The translations under genes were made by a program, and so were the position numbers. Positions 8,680 through 16,957 of a DNA stretch of 64,000 nucleotides are shown here, one piece after another. Source of the DNA: Nocardioides mangrovi (lineage in GTDB: Bacteria > Actinomycetota > Actinomycetes > Propionibacteriales > Nocardioidaceae); assembly GCF_020073815.1 (NCBI RefSeq), contig NZ_JAIQZJ010000004.1, positions 124,001 to 188,000 of the forward strand. The letters are read 5' to 3'. Within the stretch, counting starts at the first letter, position 1. Each line of letters opens with the position of its first letter. Below the pieces are notes generated by a model. The model ran no database searches. It saw only the letters and a program-made list of their open reading frames with translations, and was not told the origin of the DNA.

Positions 8680-9876
8680 GTGGACCTCACCGACGCACCC
8701 GACGAGGCGGCCTTCCGGGCGGAGGTGCGGGCCTGGCTCGAGCAGACCCTGCCCACCCTCGCCTGGCCCGAGCCCGCGCGCCTCGAGGACCGCAAGCCCT
8801 TCTGGCAGCAGTGGCAGCGCGCGCTCTTCGACGCCGGGTACGCCGGCCTCACCTGGGCCGAGGAGTACGGCGGCCGCGGGCTCGACGAACGCATGCGCGC
8901 CGTCTTCTCCGAGGAGTGCGACCGGGCCGGGGCGCCCGAGCGACTCAACATCATCGGCGAGGACTTCTGCGGCCCGACCATCGCGCACTTCGGCACGGCC
9001 GAGCAGAAGGAGCGGCTGCTCCGCCCGATCCTGACCGGCGAGGAGATCTGGTGCCAGCTCTTCTCCGAGCCCGACTCGGGCTCGGACCTGGCCTCGCTCC
9101 GCACGAGGGCGACCCGGGTCGAGGGAGGCTGGAGCATCTCGGGCCAGAAGATCTGGACCTCGCGTGCGCAGATCGCGGCGTACGCGATCCTGCTGGCGCG
9201 CACCGGAGGCGCCGAGCCCGACAAGGCGCGGCACCGCGGGATCACGTTCTTCCTGGTCCCGATGGACGCCGAGGGCATCACCGTCCGGCCGCTGCGGCAC
9301 ATGCTCGGCGAGGCCGAGTTCAACGAGGTCTTCCTCGACGAGGTCTTCGTGCCCGACGAGATGGTCGTCGGTGCGGTCGACGGCGGCTGGCGGGTCACGA
9401 TGGGCACGCTCGGCTTCGAGCGCGTCGCGATCGCCACCGGCCGGGTCAACACCACCAAGGCGATCCGCGACATCATCGACGACGTCCGCGCCGCCAAGGG
9501 CGCCGACGGGCAGCCGCGCGGCGCCGACCCGCACGTGCGCCAGCAGGTCGCGGACCTGTGGTCCCGCGCGCTGGTGCACCGGGCGATCTCGATGCGGGTC
9601 ATCACCGGCGCGGACGCCGGTGGACCGCCCGGACCGGTGACGTCGATCGGGAAGCTCTACTTCTGCCCGCTGGTGGAGGACCTCGCCGACTTCCGGCTCT
9701 CGCTGGAGCCGCTCGGCGGCCAGCTCGACCTCGACGACGAGCTCAACGACACCCGCGCGTGGCTGCGCCTCGCCAACCAGGCCCGGGGCACCGCGATCGC
9801 CGGCGGCTCGACCTACATCCAGCGCAACATCGTGTCGGAGCGGATCCTCGAGATGCCGCGTGGAGGAACGTCGTGA
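8680..9876 (+). CDS. Acyl-CoA dehydrogenase (FadE-type)
   Basis: 398 aa, GTG start one base after the ligase stop. FAD/substrate loop WCQLFSEPDSGSDLAS is present. At the end AIAGGSTYIQRNIVSERIL has Gly where medium-chain enzymes carry the catalytic Glu. The helix-G segment TLGFERVAIATG supplies a Glu at the position used by isovaleryl- and long-chain-type ACADs. That favours branched or bulky acyl-CoA substrates (inference). The stop overlaps the next gene as GTGA, so the three genes from 7008 to 11819 form a tight operon. Confidence 0.9.
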   Translation: MDLTDAPDEAAFRAEVRAWLEQTLPTLAWPEPARLEDRKPFWQQWQRALFDAGYAGLTWAEEYGGRGLDERMRAVFSEECDRAGAPERLNIIGEDFCGPTIAHFGTAEQKERLLRPILTGEEIWCQLFSEPDSGSDLASLRTRATRVEGGWSISGQKIWTSRAQIAAYAILLARTGGAEPDKARHRGITFFLVPMDAEGITVRPLRHMLGEAEFNEVFLDEVFVPDEMVVGAVDGGWRVTMGTLGFERVAIATGRVNTTKAIRDIIDDVRAAKGADGQPRGADPHVRQQVADLWSRALVHRAISMRVITGADAGGPPGPVTSIGKLYFCPLVEDLADFRLSLEPLGGQLDLDDELNDTRAWLRLANQARGTAIAGGSTYIQRNIVSERILEMPRGGTS

Positions 9877-11819
9877 CCTACGTGTGGACCCCCGACGAGG
9901 ACTACCTGGAGAACTCCAACGTCGCCCGGCTGATGCGCACGCTCGGCGTCGCGACCGCCGACGAGCTCCGCGCGCGGTCGGTCGGGGACATCGGCGCGTT
10001 CTGGCAGGCCGTGGTCGAGGACCTCGACATCCCGTTCGCGACGCCGTACGCCCAGGTCGTCGACCAGACGCGGGGCGTGGCCTGGCCGGAGTGGTTCCCC
10101 GGCGGCGGCCTCAACGCGGTCGACGCCTGCCTGGGCAAGTGGGCGGGACGGACGCCGGAGGCGGCCGCCGTCGTGCACGAGGCCGAGGACGGCACGACCT
10201 CCGAGGTGACCTACGCCGAGCTGGCCGACCGGGTCGCGCGGGTCCGGGCAGGCCTGCGCGCCGCGGGCATCGGCAAGGGCGACGCCGTCGCGCTCTACAT
10301 GCCGATGACGCCGGACGCCGTGGTCGCGACGTACGCCGTGGTGAGCACCGGGGCGATGCTCGTCCCCCTCTTCTCCGGCTTCGCCCCCGGCGCGATCGCC
10401 TCGCGTGTGCAGGACGCCGGCGCCGTCGCCGTGATCACCGCCGACGGCACGCTGCGTCGCGGTCGCTCGACCTCGATGCTGCCCCAGCTGCGCGAGGCAC
10501 TCGGGAGCTGCCCGACCGTGCGGACCGTCGCCGTCGTCGACAACATCGGCGAGCGCGGCGCTCTCGGCCCCGGTGAGGTCGCGTGGGAGGACTGGCTGGC
10601 GCTGGACCCCGACCCGGATGTCGAGCCGACCAGCGCCTCCGACGTGCTCCTGCTGGCCTACACCTCGGGCACCACCGGCAAGCCGAAGGGCGCCGTGCAC
10701 ACCCACGCCGGCTTCGTGGTGAAGACCGCCTGCGAGGTGTCCTACGGCTTCGAGATGGGTCCGGGCCGCACCTTCTGCTGGATCACCGACATGGGCTGGA
10801 TCATGGGTCCGCTCTCGATCCTCGGCACCCACGGCACCGGCGGCACGCTGCTGCTCTACGAAGGCTCGCCCGACGTCCCGGACACCACCCGCCTCTGGCG
10901 CCTGGTCGAGCGCCACCGCGTCTCGATGCTCGGCGTCAGCCCGACCCTGATCCGCGCGCTGCGCAGCAAGGGGCTGCTGCCGACCCAGGCGCTCGACTCG
11001 GTGCGCGTGCTCGGCTCGACGGGCGAGCCGTGGGACCCGGAGTCCTACGAGTGGCTGGCGCGCGACGTCTTCGGCAGCCGGGTGCCGATCATCAACTTCT
11101 CCGGTGGCACCGAGGTCGGCGGCTCCTTCCTCTGCCCCTACCCGGTCGAGCCGATCCGCTCGTGCTCCCTCGGCGGCCCGGCCCTCGGCATGGACGTCGA
11201 CGTCGTCGACGACCGCGCCCGGCCGGTGCGCGGCGAGATCGGCGAGCTGGTCTGCCGCCAGCCCTGGCCGGCGATGACCCGCGGCATCTGGAACGACGAC
11301 GCCGAGGGCTCGCGCTACCACGAGGCCTACTGGTCGACGTACGACGGACTGTGGCGGCACGGCGACTACGCCCTGTGCGAGGAGTACGGCGACGGCACGA
11401 CCGGCTGGTTCATCCTCGGCCGGTCCGACGACGTCATGAACGTGGCCGGCAAGCGCGTGGCCCCGGCCGAGATCGAGTCGGTCGTCGCGGTCGACGAGGG
11501 CGTCGCCGAGTCCGCGGTCGTCGGCATCCCCGACACGACCAAGGGCGAGGCCGTCTGGGTCTTCTACGTCGCCCGCGGGGACGAGGAGGAGTCCGTGGTC
11601 GCGGCGCGGGTGCGTGGGCGGGTCGCCGCCGAGGTCGGCAAGCCCTTCGCCCCGAGCCAGGTGCTCCGGGTGCAGCAGCTCCCGAAGACCCGCTCGGCCA
11701 AGATCCTCCGTCGGGCGATCAGGGCCGCGGTGCTCGACGCCGACCCCGGCGACCTGTCGGGTGCGGAGAACCCCCAGGCCGTCGACGAGATCCGGGTCCA
11801 GGTCAAGGCGCTGCCGTGA
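9873..11819 (+). CDS. Acetyl/acetoacetyl-CoA synthetase-family AMP-forming ligase
   Basis: 648 aa, longer than the other ligases here because it carries the N-terminal ACS cap domain (about 1-80). Motifs: YTSGTTGKPKG, the acetyl-CoA-synthetase-like WITDMGWIMGP, SGGTEVGGSF, RHGDYA, GRSDDVMNVAGKRVAP and the C-terminal acetylatable-lysine region TRSAKILRR. It should activate a short or keto acid such as acetate, propionate or acetoacetate-like products. GTG 9873 overlaps the ACAD stop (GTGA). It may recover short acids released by downstream thiolysis. Confidence 0.85.
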   Translation: MTYVWTPDEDYLENSNVARLMRTLGVATADELRARSVGDIGAFWQAVVEDLDIPFATPYAQVVDQTRGVAWPEWFPGGGLNAVDACLGKWAGRTPEAAAVVHEAEDGTTSEVTYAELADRVARVRAGLRAAGIGKGDAVALYMPMTPDAVVATYAVVSTGAMLVPLFSGFAPGAIASRVQDAGAVAVITADGTLRRGRSTSMLPQLREALGSCPTVRTVAVVDNIGERGALGPGEVAWEDWLALDPDPDVEPTSASDVLLLAYTSGTTGKPKGAVHTHAGFVVKTACEVSYGFEMGPGRTFCWITDMGWIMGPLSILGTHGTGGTLLLYEGSPDVPDTTRLWRLVERHRVSMLGVSPTLIRALRSKGLLPTQALDSVRVLGSTGEPWDPESYEWLARDVFGSRVPIINFSGGTEVGGSFLCPYPVEPIRSCSLGGPALGMDVDVVDDRARPVRGEIGELVCRQPWPAMTRGIWNDDAEGSRYHEAYWSTYDGLWRHGDYALCEEYGDGTTGWFILGRSDDVMNVAGKRVAPAEIESVVAVDEGVAESAVVGIPDTTKGEAVWVFYVARGDEEESVVAARVRGRVAAEVGKPFAPSQVLRVQQLPKTRSAKILRRAIRAAVLDADPGDLSGAENPQAVDEIRVQVKALP

Positions 11820-11836
11820 CCGCTCCCGGGTTCGCG

Positions 11837-12607
11837 CTAGGCCTCGACGTCGATCGAGGTGCGGTCCTCGACCGCCATCACCGCCTCGGCGTACCCGTGG
11901 ACGTGCCGCTGCATCCGGCGTACGGCGGCCTCCGGGTCGCCGGCGCGGATCGCCTCGGTGATCGACTTGTGCGCCTGGGCCGTCGTCTGCCGGACCGCCG
12001 AGTCGACGAAGCCCTGGTTGTCGGTCGAGGTGTAGATCGCCCGCGACAGCGCGAGCATGAAGCCGTTGAGCAGCTCGTTGTGGCTGGCGACCGCCACGGC
12101 GACGTGCCAGTCCACGTTGGCCTGGAGGAACTCCCCGAGCGACCCGTCGCGGGCGATCGAGTCGTTGGCGCGGTCGAGCGCGGCGAGGTCGTCGTCGGTC
12201 CGGTGCAGCGCCGCCAGCCGGGCGCACGAGGGCTCGATCGCCTCGCGCGTCTCGTGGAGCGCGGCGAGCCGGATGTTGCGGCCGCGGATGAGCAGGTCGA
12301 CCGAGCTGGCGATCGACTCCTCGCCGAGACGCTGGATGAAGGCGCCACCGGCGCGGCCGGTCTTGATCCGCACCAGGCCCTGCACCTCGAGGATCCGCAG
12401 CGCCTCCCGCACGGTGGCGCGGCTCATCCCGGTCTGGGTGACGAGCTCCCGCTCGGGCGGCAGCGCCGTGCCCTCGGGGAACTCGCCCCGCAGGATGCGC
12501 TCGCGCAGCTCGTCGGCGAGCACGTCGGACGCCTTGGGGACCGACATCGGTGCCAGCTGGACCGCGACCCGCGTCGTGCCGTTCTCGGGCGATGCCGGTT
12601 CGGCCAT
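11837..12607 (-). CDS. GntR-family regulator, FadR/FCD subfamily
   Basis: 256 aa. The winged HTH covers about 26-92 (ADELRERILRGEFPEGTALP, MSRATVREALRILEVQGLVR). The C-terminal all-helical FCD domain (about 105-250) holds the metal/effector residues, with HVAVAVASHN and HKSITEAIRAGD...RMQRHVH. ATG 12607 has GGGGA upstream; ATG 12619 is less favoured. It is divergent from the ACAD at 12669, with TGGTCATACC between them. FCD regulators bind TGGT-N3-ACCA sites, so this protein or its paralogue at 50826 is the likely reader of the repeated operator. Effectors of the family are acyl-CoAs or carboxylates. Confidence 0.88.
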   Translation of the reverse strand: MAEPASPENGTTRVAVQLAPMSVPKASDVLADELRERILRGEFPEGTALPPERELVTQTGMSRATVREALRILEVQGLVRIKTGRAGGAFIQRLGEESIASSVDLLIRGRNIRLAALHETREAIEPSCARLAALHRTDDDLAALDRANDSIARDGSLGEFLQANVDWHVAVAVASHNELLNGFMLALSRAIYTSTDNQGFVDSAVRQTTAQAHKSITEAIRAGDPEAAVRRMQRHVHGYAEAVMAVEDRTSIDVEA

Positions 12608-12632
12608 CGTTCCCCACATTCTCAGATGTTTT

Positions 12633-12643
12633 TGGTCATACCT
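12633..12643. promoter_or_regulatory. GntR-type operator, site C (TGGTCATACCT)
   Basis: TGGT-CAT-ACC core in the 61-nt region between the divergent GntR and ACAD genes, within an AT-rich stretch. Suits autoregulation of the GntR gene and control of the ACAD. Confidence 0.6.
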
Positions 12644-12668
12644 AAAGTAACAGCGAAAGGACCCCGAG

Positions 12669-13712
12669 ATGGAGTGGAGACTCTCCGAGGAGCAGGTGTC
12701 CTACCAGGAGACGCTCCGGGACTGGCTGTCCGCGGTCGCGCCGGTCGAGTCCGTCCGCGGCTGGATCGAGGCCGCGGACCCGGCACCCTTCGTCGAGCGC
12801 CTCGCCGCTGACGGCTGGCTCGGCGTCGGCGTCGACGAGGAGCTCGGCGGCCAGGGCGGCGGTGTCGTCGAGCTCGCGCTCACGGCGGAGGAGCTCGGTC
12901 GTGCCGCGGCGCCGTCCGCGGCCTGGCTGGCCACGGTCCTCGCCGTCCCCGGTCTCGCTGGCTTCCCCGACCGCACCACGGCGTGGCTGGCGCCCGCCGA
13001 GGACGCACCCGACGCGGCGACCGGGGTCCGGGTCGACGGCGACGGGCGGCTGAGCGGCACGGTGCCGCGCGTCCTCGCCGGCGACGAGGCGGCGGCGTAC
13101 GTCGTGGCCGTCGGTGCCCCGGGCGACCGGGCGCTCCGGCTGGTGGAGCGGGCCGCCCCCGGCGTCGAGGTGGCACCGCGCCGGCTGCTCGACGGCACGC
13201 GCACGGTCGCCGACGTCCACCTGGACGCGGCACGGTCCGCGCCGCTCGACCCGGACGCGGCGGCCGCCGTCCGCCGGGCCACCGACCTCGCGGCCGTCCT
13301 CGTCGCCGCCGACGCGCTGGGCGCCATGGAGCGGATGCTCGAGATGGCGGTCGCGTACAGCCTGCAGCGCCGCCAGTTCGGGGTGCCCATCGGTTCCTTC
13401 CAGGCGGTCAAGCACGCCGCGGCCGGCATCGAGGTCGCGGTCGAGGCGTCGCGCTCGGCCCTCTACTTCGCGGCCGCCTCGGTCGAGGCCGGGCTCGAGG
13501 AGTGCTCGCTGCACGCCGCGGCGGTCAAGGCGCAGGTGACCGCGGAGGCGAGCCGGGCCGCCGACACCGCGCTGACCATGCACGGCGCGATCGGCTACAC
13601 CTGGGAGCACGACCTGCACCTCTTCTACAAGCGGGCGCGGCTGGACCGGTCGCTCTTCGGCGAGCCGACCGCGTGGAACGAGCGGATCGCCGACGGGCTG
13701 GCCCTCGTCTGA
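12669..13712 (+). CDS. Short acyl-CoA dehydrogenase-family protein
   Basis: 347 aa, about 40-50 residues shorter than ordinary ACADs. The N-terminal helical part is present. The middle beta-domain is abbreviated and lacks a clear TEPxxGSD substrate loop. The C-terminal helices are typical (QRRQFGVPIGSFQAVKH, MHGAIGYTWEHDLHLFYKRA). The shape matches one chain of the heteromeric alpha2beta2 FadE enzymes of actinobacterial steroid-side-chain catabolism, where one partner carries an incomplete FAD site. A partner may be the ACAD at 13855 or 8680. Start ATG 12669 follows AAAGGACC. Confidence 0.8.
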   Translation: MEWRLSEEQVSYQETLRDWLSAVAPVESVRGWIEAADPAPFVERLAADGWLGVGVDEELGGQGGGVVELALTAEELGRAAAPSAAWLATVLAVPGLAGFPDRTTAWLAPAEDAPDAATGVRVDGDGRLSGTVPRVLAGDEAAAYVVAVGAPGDRALRLVERAAPGVEVAPRRLLDGTRTVADVHLDAARSAPLDPDAAAAVRRATDLAAVLVAADALGAMERMLEMAVAYSLQRRQFGVPIGSFQAVKHAAAGIEVAVEASRSALYFAAASVEAGLEECSLHAAAVKAQVTAEASRAADTALTMHGAIGYTWEHDLHLFYKRARLDRSLFGEPTAWNERIADGLALV

Positions 13713-13727
13713 GCGCCCTCGGGGCGC
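13713..13727 (+). terminator. Hairpin directly after the short ACAD gene
   Basis: GCGCCC-TCG-GGGCGC, a 6-bp perfect GC stem starting at the base after the stop codon. There is no T-run. It separates the short ACAD from the operon beginning at 13855. Confidence 0.4.
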
Positions 13728-13771
13728 CGACTGTGCCCGCCTCCAGTGGGCCGTCGTCGACCCGTAGTTTC

Positions 13772-13781
13772 TGGTCAGACC
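13772..13781. promoter_or_regulatory. FadR-type operator, site D (TGGTCAGACC)
   Basis: Exact TGGTCNGACC core, preceded by TTTC and followed by TTTTGTTAG, about 75 nt before the GTG of the 13855 ACAD. Likely controls the long 13855-22632 operon. Confidence 0.65.
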
Positions 13782-13854
13782 TTTTGTTAGAGTCGCACCA
13801 ATTCGCTCCCCGTCGGCATCGGGGCACGGCGAGCGTCGTAGGAAGGAATCGTTC

Positions 13855-15021
13855 GTGGACTTCGAGCTGACGGAGGACCAGCAGACCATCCGCAAGGCGG
13901 TGGCCGAGCTGGCGGCCAAGTTCGACGACCAGTACTGGATGGAGAAGGACGCGGAGCACGAGTTCCCTCGTGAGTTCTACGACGCCTTCGCCGACGGCGG
14001 CTGGCTCGGCATCACCGCGCCCGAGGAGTACGGCGGGAGCGGCTTCGGCATCACCGAGGCCTCGATCCTGCTCGAGGAGGTCGCCGCGTCCGGCGCCGGC
14101 ATGAACGGCGCGAGCTCGATGCACCTCTCGATCTTCGGGATGCACCCGGTGATCGTGCACGGCTCGGATGCGATGAAGCAGGAGACGCTGCCCCGCATCG
14201 TGACCGGCGACCTGCACGTCTGCTTCGGCGTGACCGAGCCCGGGGCCGGCCTCGACACCACGAAGATCACCACCTTCGCCAAGCGCGACGGCTCCGACTA
14301 CGTGATCAACGGCCGCAAGGTCTGGATCTCCAAGGCGATGGAGTCCGAGAAGATCCTGCTGCTGACCCGCACCAGCAAGTTCGAGGACGTCGACAAGAAG
14401 ACCGACGGCCTCACCCTCTTCCTCACCGATCTCGACCGCGCCCACGTCGACATCCGGCCGATCAAGAAGATGGGCCGCAACGCGGTCACCTCCAACGAGC
14501 TCTTCATCGACGACCTGCGCGTGCCGGAGGAGCACCGGATCGGCGAGGAGGGCCAGGGCTTCAAGTACATCCTCGACGGCCTCAACCCCGAGCGCTGCCT
14601 GGTCGCCGCGGAGGCGCTCGGCATCGGCCGGGCTGCGCTGCGTCGCGCGGTCCGCTACGCCAACGAGCGCGAGGTCTTCGGCCGGCCGATCGGCATGAAC
14701 CAGGGCCTGCAGTTCCCGCTCGCCGACTCCCTCGCGCGCCTCGACGCGGCCGAGATGATCCTGCGCAAGGCCACCTGGCTCTACGACCAGGGCAAGCCGT
14801 GTGCGCGCGAGGCCAACACCGCCAAGTACCTCTGCGCCGACGCGGCCTTCGACACCGCCGACCGCGCGCTCCAGACGCACGGCGGCATGGGCTACTCCGA
14901 GGAGTACCACGTCGCCCGCTACTTCCGGGAGGCGCGGCTGACCCGCATCGCCCCGCTCTCGCAGGAGATGGTGCTCAACTTCCTGGGCTCCCACGTCCTC
15001 GGGCTGCCGAGGAGCTACTGA
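13855..15021 (+). CDS. Acyl-CoA dehydrogenase
   Basis: 388 aa, GTG start with AGGAAGGA upstream. Motifs: CFGVTEPGAGLDTTK, RKVWISKAM, helix G GLNPERCLVAAEALG and QTHGGMGYSEEYHVARYFREARL. The catalytic Glu is probably the one in PER (isovaleryl/long-chain position), because the C-terminal segment RIAPLSQEM lacks the EGT motif. This subgroup is common in actinobacterial and proteobacterial acyl-CoA catabolism of branched or cyclic acids. It is first in a coupled operon: the next gene overlaps by 1 nt. Confidence 0.9.
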   Translation: MDFELTEDQQTIRKAVAELAAKFDDQYWMEKDAEHEFPREFYDAFADGGWLGITAPEEYGGSGFGITEASILLEEVAASGAGMNGASSMHLSIFGMHPVIVHGSDAMKQETLPRIVTGDLHVCFGVTEPGAGLDTTKITTFAKRDGSDYVINGRKVWISKAMESEKILLLTRTSKFEDVDKKTDGLTLFLTDLDRAHVDIRPIKKMGRNAVTSNELFIDDLRVPEEHRIGEEGQGFKYILDGLNPERCLVAAEALGIGRAALRRAVRYANEREVFGRPIGMNQGLQFPLADSLARLDAAEMILRKATWLYDQGKPCAREANTAKYLCADAAFDTADRALQTHGGMGYSEEYHVARYFREARLTRIAPLSQEMVLNFLGSHVLGLPRSY

Positions 15022-15779
15022 TGACCGGACCCTTCTCCCTCGCCGGTCGCTCGGCGCTCGTCACCGGCGCGGGTGCCGGTGTCGGCGCCGCCGTCGCGCA
15101 GGCGTACGCCGCCGCCGGGGCCGCCGTCCTCGTGACCGACGTCGACAAGGACGCGGCCGCCGCCGTCGCCGACCGGATCGTCGCCTCCGGGGGCCGGGCG
15201 GAGTCGTGCGCGCTCGACGTCCGCGACGCCGATCAGGCGACGCAGGCCGCCACGCAGGCCGCCGGCCTCAACGACGGCACCCTGAACATCGTCGTCAACA
15301 ACGCGGGCGTGATCAGCCCGGCGATGTTCCCCAAGATGACACCGGACGCGTTCCAGCTCGTCCTCGGCGTGCACGTCGGCGGCACCTTCACCGTCAGCCA
15401 GGCCGCCCTGCCCGTCCTCCCCGACGACGGCACCGGCCGGATCATCAACGTGACCTCCGCGGCCGGGCTCGTCGGCACGATCGGCCAGGCCAACTACGGC
15501 GCCGCCAAGGCCGGCGTCATCGGCCTCACCAAGTCGCTCGCCAAGGAGCTGGCCCGTCGTTCGATCACCGTCAACGCCGTCGCCCCGCTCGCCGCGACTG
15601 CCATGACCGAGAACATCCGCACCAACGAGAAGCTCGCGGAGATGACGCTCGCGCGGATCCCGCTCGGCCGCTGGGCCGACCCGGACGAGATCGCCGCGAC
15701 GTTCGTCTTCTTCGCCTCCGACGCCGCGTCGTACATCACCGGGCAGGTCCTGCCCGTCGACGGCGGGACGGTGATCTGA
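15021..15779 (+). CDS. SDR family 3-hydroxyacyl-CoA dehydrogenase-like oxidoreductase
   Basis: 252 aa classical SDR: TGAGAGVG (residues 15-22), NNAG (93-96), Ser146, Tyr159 and Lys163 (YGAAK), and C-terminal ITGQVLPVDGG. Asp40 after strand 2 suggests NAD specificity. It lies between an ACAD and a thiolase with 1-nt overlaps on both sides, so it very probably oxidises the 3-hydroxyacyl-CoA intermediate of that pathway. Confidence 0.87.
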   Translation: MTGPFSLAGRSALVTGAGAGVGAAVAQAYAAAGAAVLVTDVDKDAAAAVADRIVASGGRAESCALDVRDADQATQAATQAAGLNDGTLNIVVNNAGVISPAMFPKMTPDAFQLVLGVHVGGTFTVSQAALPVLPDDGTGRIINVTSAAGLVGTIGQANYGAAKAGVIGLTKSLAKELARRSITVNAVAPLAATAMTENIRTNEKLAEMTLARIPLGRWADPDEIAATFVFFASDAASYITGQVLPVDGGTVI

Positions 15780-16948
15780 TGCCGCTGCAGGGCCGCACCG
15801 CGTGGCTGGCCGAGGCGCTGCGCACCCCCATGGGCAAGGCGCACCCCGACCGGGGCTGGTACCGCGACGTCCACCCCAACGTGATGCTCGGTGCCGTCTA
15901 CACCGCGCTGCTCGAGTCCACCGGCGTCGCGCCGGGTGACGTCGAGGACCTCGTCGTCGGCTGCACCGCGCCGTTCGGCGAGCAGTCGCGCAACGTCGCC
16001 CGCAACGCCTGGCTCCAGGCGGGCTACCCCGCCGAGGTGCCGGCGACGGTGCTGGACCGGCGCTGCGGCTCGGCCCAGTCCGCGGTCGAGATGGCGGCGG
16101 CGCTGATCGCTTCAGGCACCCACGACCTGGTGATCGCCGGCGGCGTCGAGCACATGGGCCACATCCCCATGACCGCCGTCGTCGAGATCGAGAAGCTGTA
16201 CGGCGCGGCCTGGCCGGCCGAGCTGCTCGCTGCCTCGGACTTCCCGGCGATGGGCGAGGCAGCCGAGCGGATCGCCGAGCGGTGGGACATCAGCCGTGCC
16301 GAGATGGACGCGTTCGCGGTGCGCTCCCACGAGCTGGCCGCGGCCGCCGTCGAGGCGGGCCGCTTCGAGCGCGAGATGATCCCGCTCGAGCTCGACGGCG
16401 AGCGTCGTACGACCGACCAGGGCATCCGTCCGGGCACCACGCTCGAGGGCCTCGCCGGCCTGAAGACCCCGTTCCGGGAGGACGGCCGGGTCACCGCCGG
16501 CAGCTCCTCGCCGCTGACCGACGGCGCCGCCGGCGTCCTGGTCGCCTCGGACGACGCGGTCACCCGGCACGGCCTGACCCGGCGGGCGAAGGTGCTCGAC
16601 CAGACGACGGTCGGCGTGGACCCCGCGATCATGCTCACCGGTCCGATCCCGGCCACCCAGCGGCTGCTGGAGCGCAACGGGATGACGATGTCCGACATCG
16701 ACCTGGTCGAGTGCAACGAGGCCTTCGCCTCCGTCGTGCTCGCCTGGGAGCGTGAGCTCAAGGCCGACCTCGACCGTGTCAACGTCAACGGCGGCGCCAT
16801 CGCCCTGGGCCACCCGGTCGGGGCGTCCGGCTCGCGGCTCTTCGCCACGCTGCTGGCCGAGATGGAGCGACGCGACGTCGAGGTCGGCCTGGTCACGATG
16901 TGCTGCGGCGGCGGTCTCGGCACGGCCACCCTGGTGCAGCGGGTCTAG
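15779..16948 (+). CDS. Thiolase (acetyl-CoA acyltransferase)
   Basis: 389 aa degradative-type thiolase. Nucleophile Cys96 in DRRCGSAQSA, catalytic His in GHPVGASGSR and second Cys in MCCGGGLGTA near the C-terminus; NEAFAS is also present. It cleaves a 3-oxoacyl-CoA with CoA. ATG 15779 overlaps the SDR stop by 1 nt. The adjacent ACAD, SDR and thiolase form an almost complete beta-oxidation set. Confidence 0.92.
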   Translation: MPLQGRTAWLAEALRTPMGKAHPDRGWYRDVHPNVMLGAVYTALLESTGVAPGDVEDLVVGCTAPFGEQSRNVARNAWLQAGYPAEVPATVLDRRCGSAQSAVEMAAALIASGTHDLVIAGGVEHMGHIPMTAVVEIEKLYGAAWPAELLAASDFPAMGEAAERIAERWDISRAEMDAFAVRSHELAAAAVEAGRFEREMIPLELDGERRTTDQGIRPGTTLEGLAGLKTPFREDGRVTAGSSSPLTDGAAGVLVASDDAVTRHGLTRRAKVLDQTTVGVDPAIMLTGPIPATQRLLERNGMTMSDIDLVECNEAFASVVLAWERELKADLDRVNVNGGAIALGHPVGASGSRLFATLLAEMERRDVEVGLVTMCCGGGLGTATLVQRV

Positions 16949-16957
16949 GGGCCACCG

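Noticed and set aside
8811-11819. Apparent 1002-aa ligase fusion
   Set aside because: The first ~350 codons overlap the ACAD in another frame and look non-coding; GTG 9873 restores the normal ACS length.
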